DNA of 64,000 bases from Euzebyella marina (GTDB lineage Bacteria > Bacteroidota > Bacteroidia > Flavobacteriales > Flavobacteriaceae), in assembly GCF_014855515.1 (NCBI RefSeq), contig NZ_JACYFK010000003.1, positions 248,001 to 312,000 of the forward strand, read 5' to 3'. Every line of letters begins with the position of its first letter. Position 1 is the first letter of the stretch. The translations under genes were made by a program, and so were the position numbers. The notes under the pieces were generated by a model. That model saw only the letters and a list, made by a program, of their open reading frames with translations. It was not told where the DNA came from and did no database searches. This document shows positions 62,870 through 64,000 of this stretch, one piece after another.

Positions 62870-62883
62870 AAAAAGTATACAAT

Positions 62884-63060
62884 ATGGACTGGACATTTGA
62901 AGATTTCAAAACAAAACTTGATGGCCTACAGCCGTCAGTTCGGAAGAAGGCCCTCAAAATTGCACAAGAATTGGTAAAGGAGAATGGGTATTCTCGTGAG
63001 AAGGCCATTACGGAGGGAATCAAACGTGCAGAAGAATGGTTTTATGACCTTAGGGGATAG
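62884..63060 (+). CDS. small stress-type helical protein (paralogue of the preceding gene)
   Basis: In this 58-residue protein, MDWTFEDFKTKLDGLQPSVR is followed by KALKIAQELVKENGYSREKA and ITEGIKRAEEWFYDLRG. The VRxKALxIAxxLxxxGYxxxxAIxxGIxxAEEW pattern occurs in small proteins of stress and metal loci (from memory). It begins 14 bases after the related preceding gene. Confidence 0.65.
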   Translation: MDWTFEDFKTKLDGLQPSVRKKALKIAQELVKENGYSREKAITEGIKRAEEWFYDLRG

Positions 63061-63096
63061 CATTGGTGCGTTGATTTTAGTAAAGCACAGTATAAT

Positions 63097-63279
63097 ATGT
63101 CACGGGAAAGGAGAAAGCGGAGACTAGAGGAAAAAAAGGAGAATTCAATAAACAGGAAAGTAAGAACCAGAAAGGAGAAAGGGTATTGCCTGTTGGTTTT
63201 TGTGGCAATGTTCCTTGCGGTGCTGACAATTGCCTTTCTAGATGCAATTCTATATGGTTTTTACCTACTTTTCAATTGA
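63097..63279 (+). CDS. small single-span membrane protein
   Basis: The 60-residue protein has a strongly basic N-terminal 28 residues (MSRERRKRRLEEKKENSINR) and one transmembrane helix (YCLLVFVAMFLAVLTIAFLD). The positive-inside rule puts the N-terminus in the cytoplasm. Function unknown. It lies between the small soluble proteins and the universal stress gene, on the same strand. Confidence 0.55.
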   Translation: MSRERRKRRLEEKKENSINRKVRTRKEKGYCLLVFVAMFLAVLTIAFLDAILYGFYLLFN

Positions 63280-63335
63280 ATAATTAAACCTAAAAAGAAA
63301 GATTAATGGAGTCAAATCAATAAAAACAAAATGAT

Positions 63336-64000
63336 ATGAAAGATGACGGAATTTTAATACCTGTAGATTTTACACAGGTTTCAAAAAATGCGGTGAGCTA
63401 CGCAATTGGGCTAGCACAAAAATTGAAATCAAAACTGGTTTTTGTCCACGCCTATTCAGTGGCATATCCATCCGGTACGCCTATCGGTATGGCAACTATG
63501 GCACACAATGTAGCAGATACCACGGCATCCGAGGAGAAAATCAATAAAGAAAAATTGGATAAGTTTCTAAGAGGCTTTCCTGAACTGGACAAGTTGGAAT
63601 TTCAAGCAATGGTCGGTTTCGGGGCAACGGTCGATGTGATTTCTGGCCTGGCTAAGGAAATGAATACCAGACTTGTCGTTATGGGTACCAAGGGCACGTC
63701 TTCAGGATTTGATGAAATTTTTATTGGAACCGTCACCGAAAAGGTGACACAAAAGGCATCTTGTCCAGTACTGGCCGTACCTGAAGATGCCAGCTATACT
63801 GCATATAAGCGTATCGGGGTCGCAGTGGATACGGATAGTACGGATAATAGAATAGATTTTGAAATATTGTCCAGATTATTGGAAAACTATAATGCACAGT
63901 TGCACTTTGTACATATAGCGGACGAACAGGAAAGGGTTCCGGAGAAAGCATTTATTCGTGAAAGATTTGGCAAACTTCTTGTACCTAAGCAATGGTTCTT
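63336..64000 (+). CDS. universal stress protein, tandem UspA domains (3' partial)
   Basis: The frame opens MKDDGILIPVDFTQVSKNAV and stays open to the window end (221 codons). The first Usp domain (~1-145) has the nucleotide-binding pattern VVMGTKGTSSGFDEIFIGTVTEKV followed by CPVLAVP. A second domain begins at YKRIGVAVDTDSTDNRIDFE, as in ~275-residue tandem Usp proteins of Bacteroidota. Its stop codon lies beyond the window. Its role in a metal island is probably general stress tolerance. Confidence 0.88.
   Translation, partial: MKDDGILIPVDFTQVSKNAVSYAIGLAQKLKSKLVFVHAYSVAYPSGTPIGMATMAHNVADTTASEEKINKEKLDKFLRGFPELDKLEFQAMVGFGATVDVISGLAKEMNTRLVVMGTKGTSSGFDEIFIGTVTEKVTQKASCPVLAVPEDASYTAYKRIGVAVDTDSTDNRIDFEILSRLLENYNAQLHFVHIADEQERVPEKAFIRERFGKLLVPKQWF

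Noticed and set aside
1-64000. CRISPR arrays, rRNA operons, complete tRNA genes, intact insertion sequences or integrases
   Set aside because: None were seen on reading both strands; the only tRNA-like sequence is the truncated fragment at 44091-44141.

Overview
The window is a piece of a flavobacterial (Bacteroidota, Flavobacteriaceae-like) chromosome. This rests on a type IX secretion C-terminal sorting domain, Bacteroidota-type -7 boxes (TAnnTTTG) before several genes, general absence of Shine-Dalgarno sequences with several TTG/GTG starts, DUF2807/DUF4097/DUF3822/TMEM220 families, a complete ebo operon, and AT-rich coding sequence. The genus cannot be fixed from sequence alone; a marine Zobellia/Maribacter/Arenibacter-like organism is a guess.

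Layout. 1-1.4 kb: 3' end of a secreted PA14/Ig-like (Big_2) T9SS substrate whose first ~570 bases are strikingly GC-rich. 1.4-4.5 kb (minus): ECF sigma factor, membrane anti-sigma-like protein and two exported DUF4097/DUF2807 proteins, an envelope-stress type operon. 4.6-17.7 kb: housekeeping genes lon, cmk, a BON/LysM protein, rpsA, pyrR-pyrB, a short unknown, a DUF3291 protein, rnz, pdxH, sixA, ppk1 and miaE. 17.8-24.6 kb: complete eboABCDEF cluster, translationally coupled, ending in a TMEM220 membrane gene. 24.6-34.5 kb: dnaX, the RNase P RNA gene (rnpB), rsmD, DUF3822, a RecD-like helicase, DUF4126, then kdsB-HAD-kdnB-like-PlsC-like genes pointing to (8-amino-)Kdo supply. 34.7-38.1 kb: two lipoproteins carrying three copies of one ~290-residue propeller-like module. 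38.2-39.1 kb: bile acid:sodium symporter family gene.

From about 39.2 kb the window becomes accessory. 39.4-47.0 kb looks like a small defence/mobile region: an exported protein with two trypco2-like halves, an 83-residue protein, a TrlF-type PHP/SMC-like ATPase, a decayed initiator tRNA-Met fragment, then a tight HEPN + CoiA/DUF6035-like nuclease pair. 47.1 kb to the end is a metal-homeostasis island: a Cys/His-rich DUF6660-like protein, an HME-RND pump fused to a TolC-like outer-membrane domain, its lipoprotein adaptor, a PII-like protein, two Fur-family repressors, two SpoIIAA-like proteins around a membrane AlbA_2 protein, a P1B-4-type metal ATPase, a dihydrolipoamide dehydrogenase, two CDF-like transporters, a cation/Ca2+ antiporter, small unknowns and a universal stress protein cut by the window end.

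How the parts may work together. In the metal island, an almost identical direct-repeat operator (TTGCA-N6-TTGCA) lies before the first gene (47.06 kb) and before the second SpoIIAA-like gene and P-type ATPase (55.29 kb), suggesting one Fur-family repressor controls both blocks. The most promising undescribed candidates are the HEPN/CoiA-like nuclease pair next to TrlF, this operator-defined metal regulon with its SpoIIAA-AlbA_2-SpoIIAA cassette, and the three-copy lipoprotein module with a shared upstream motif.
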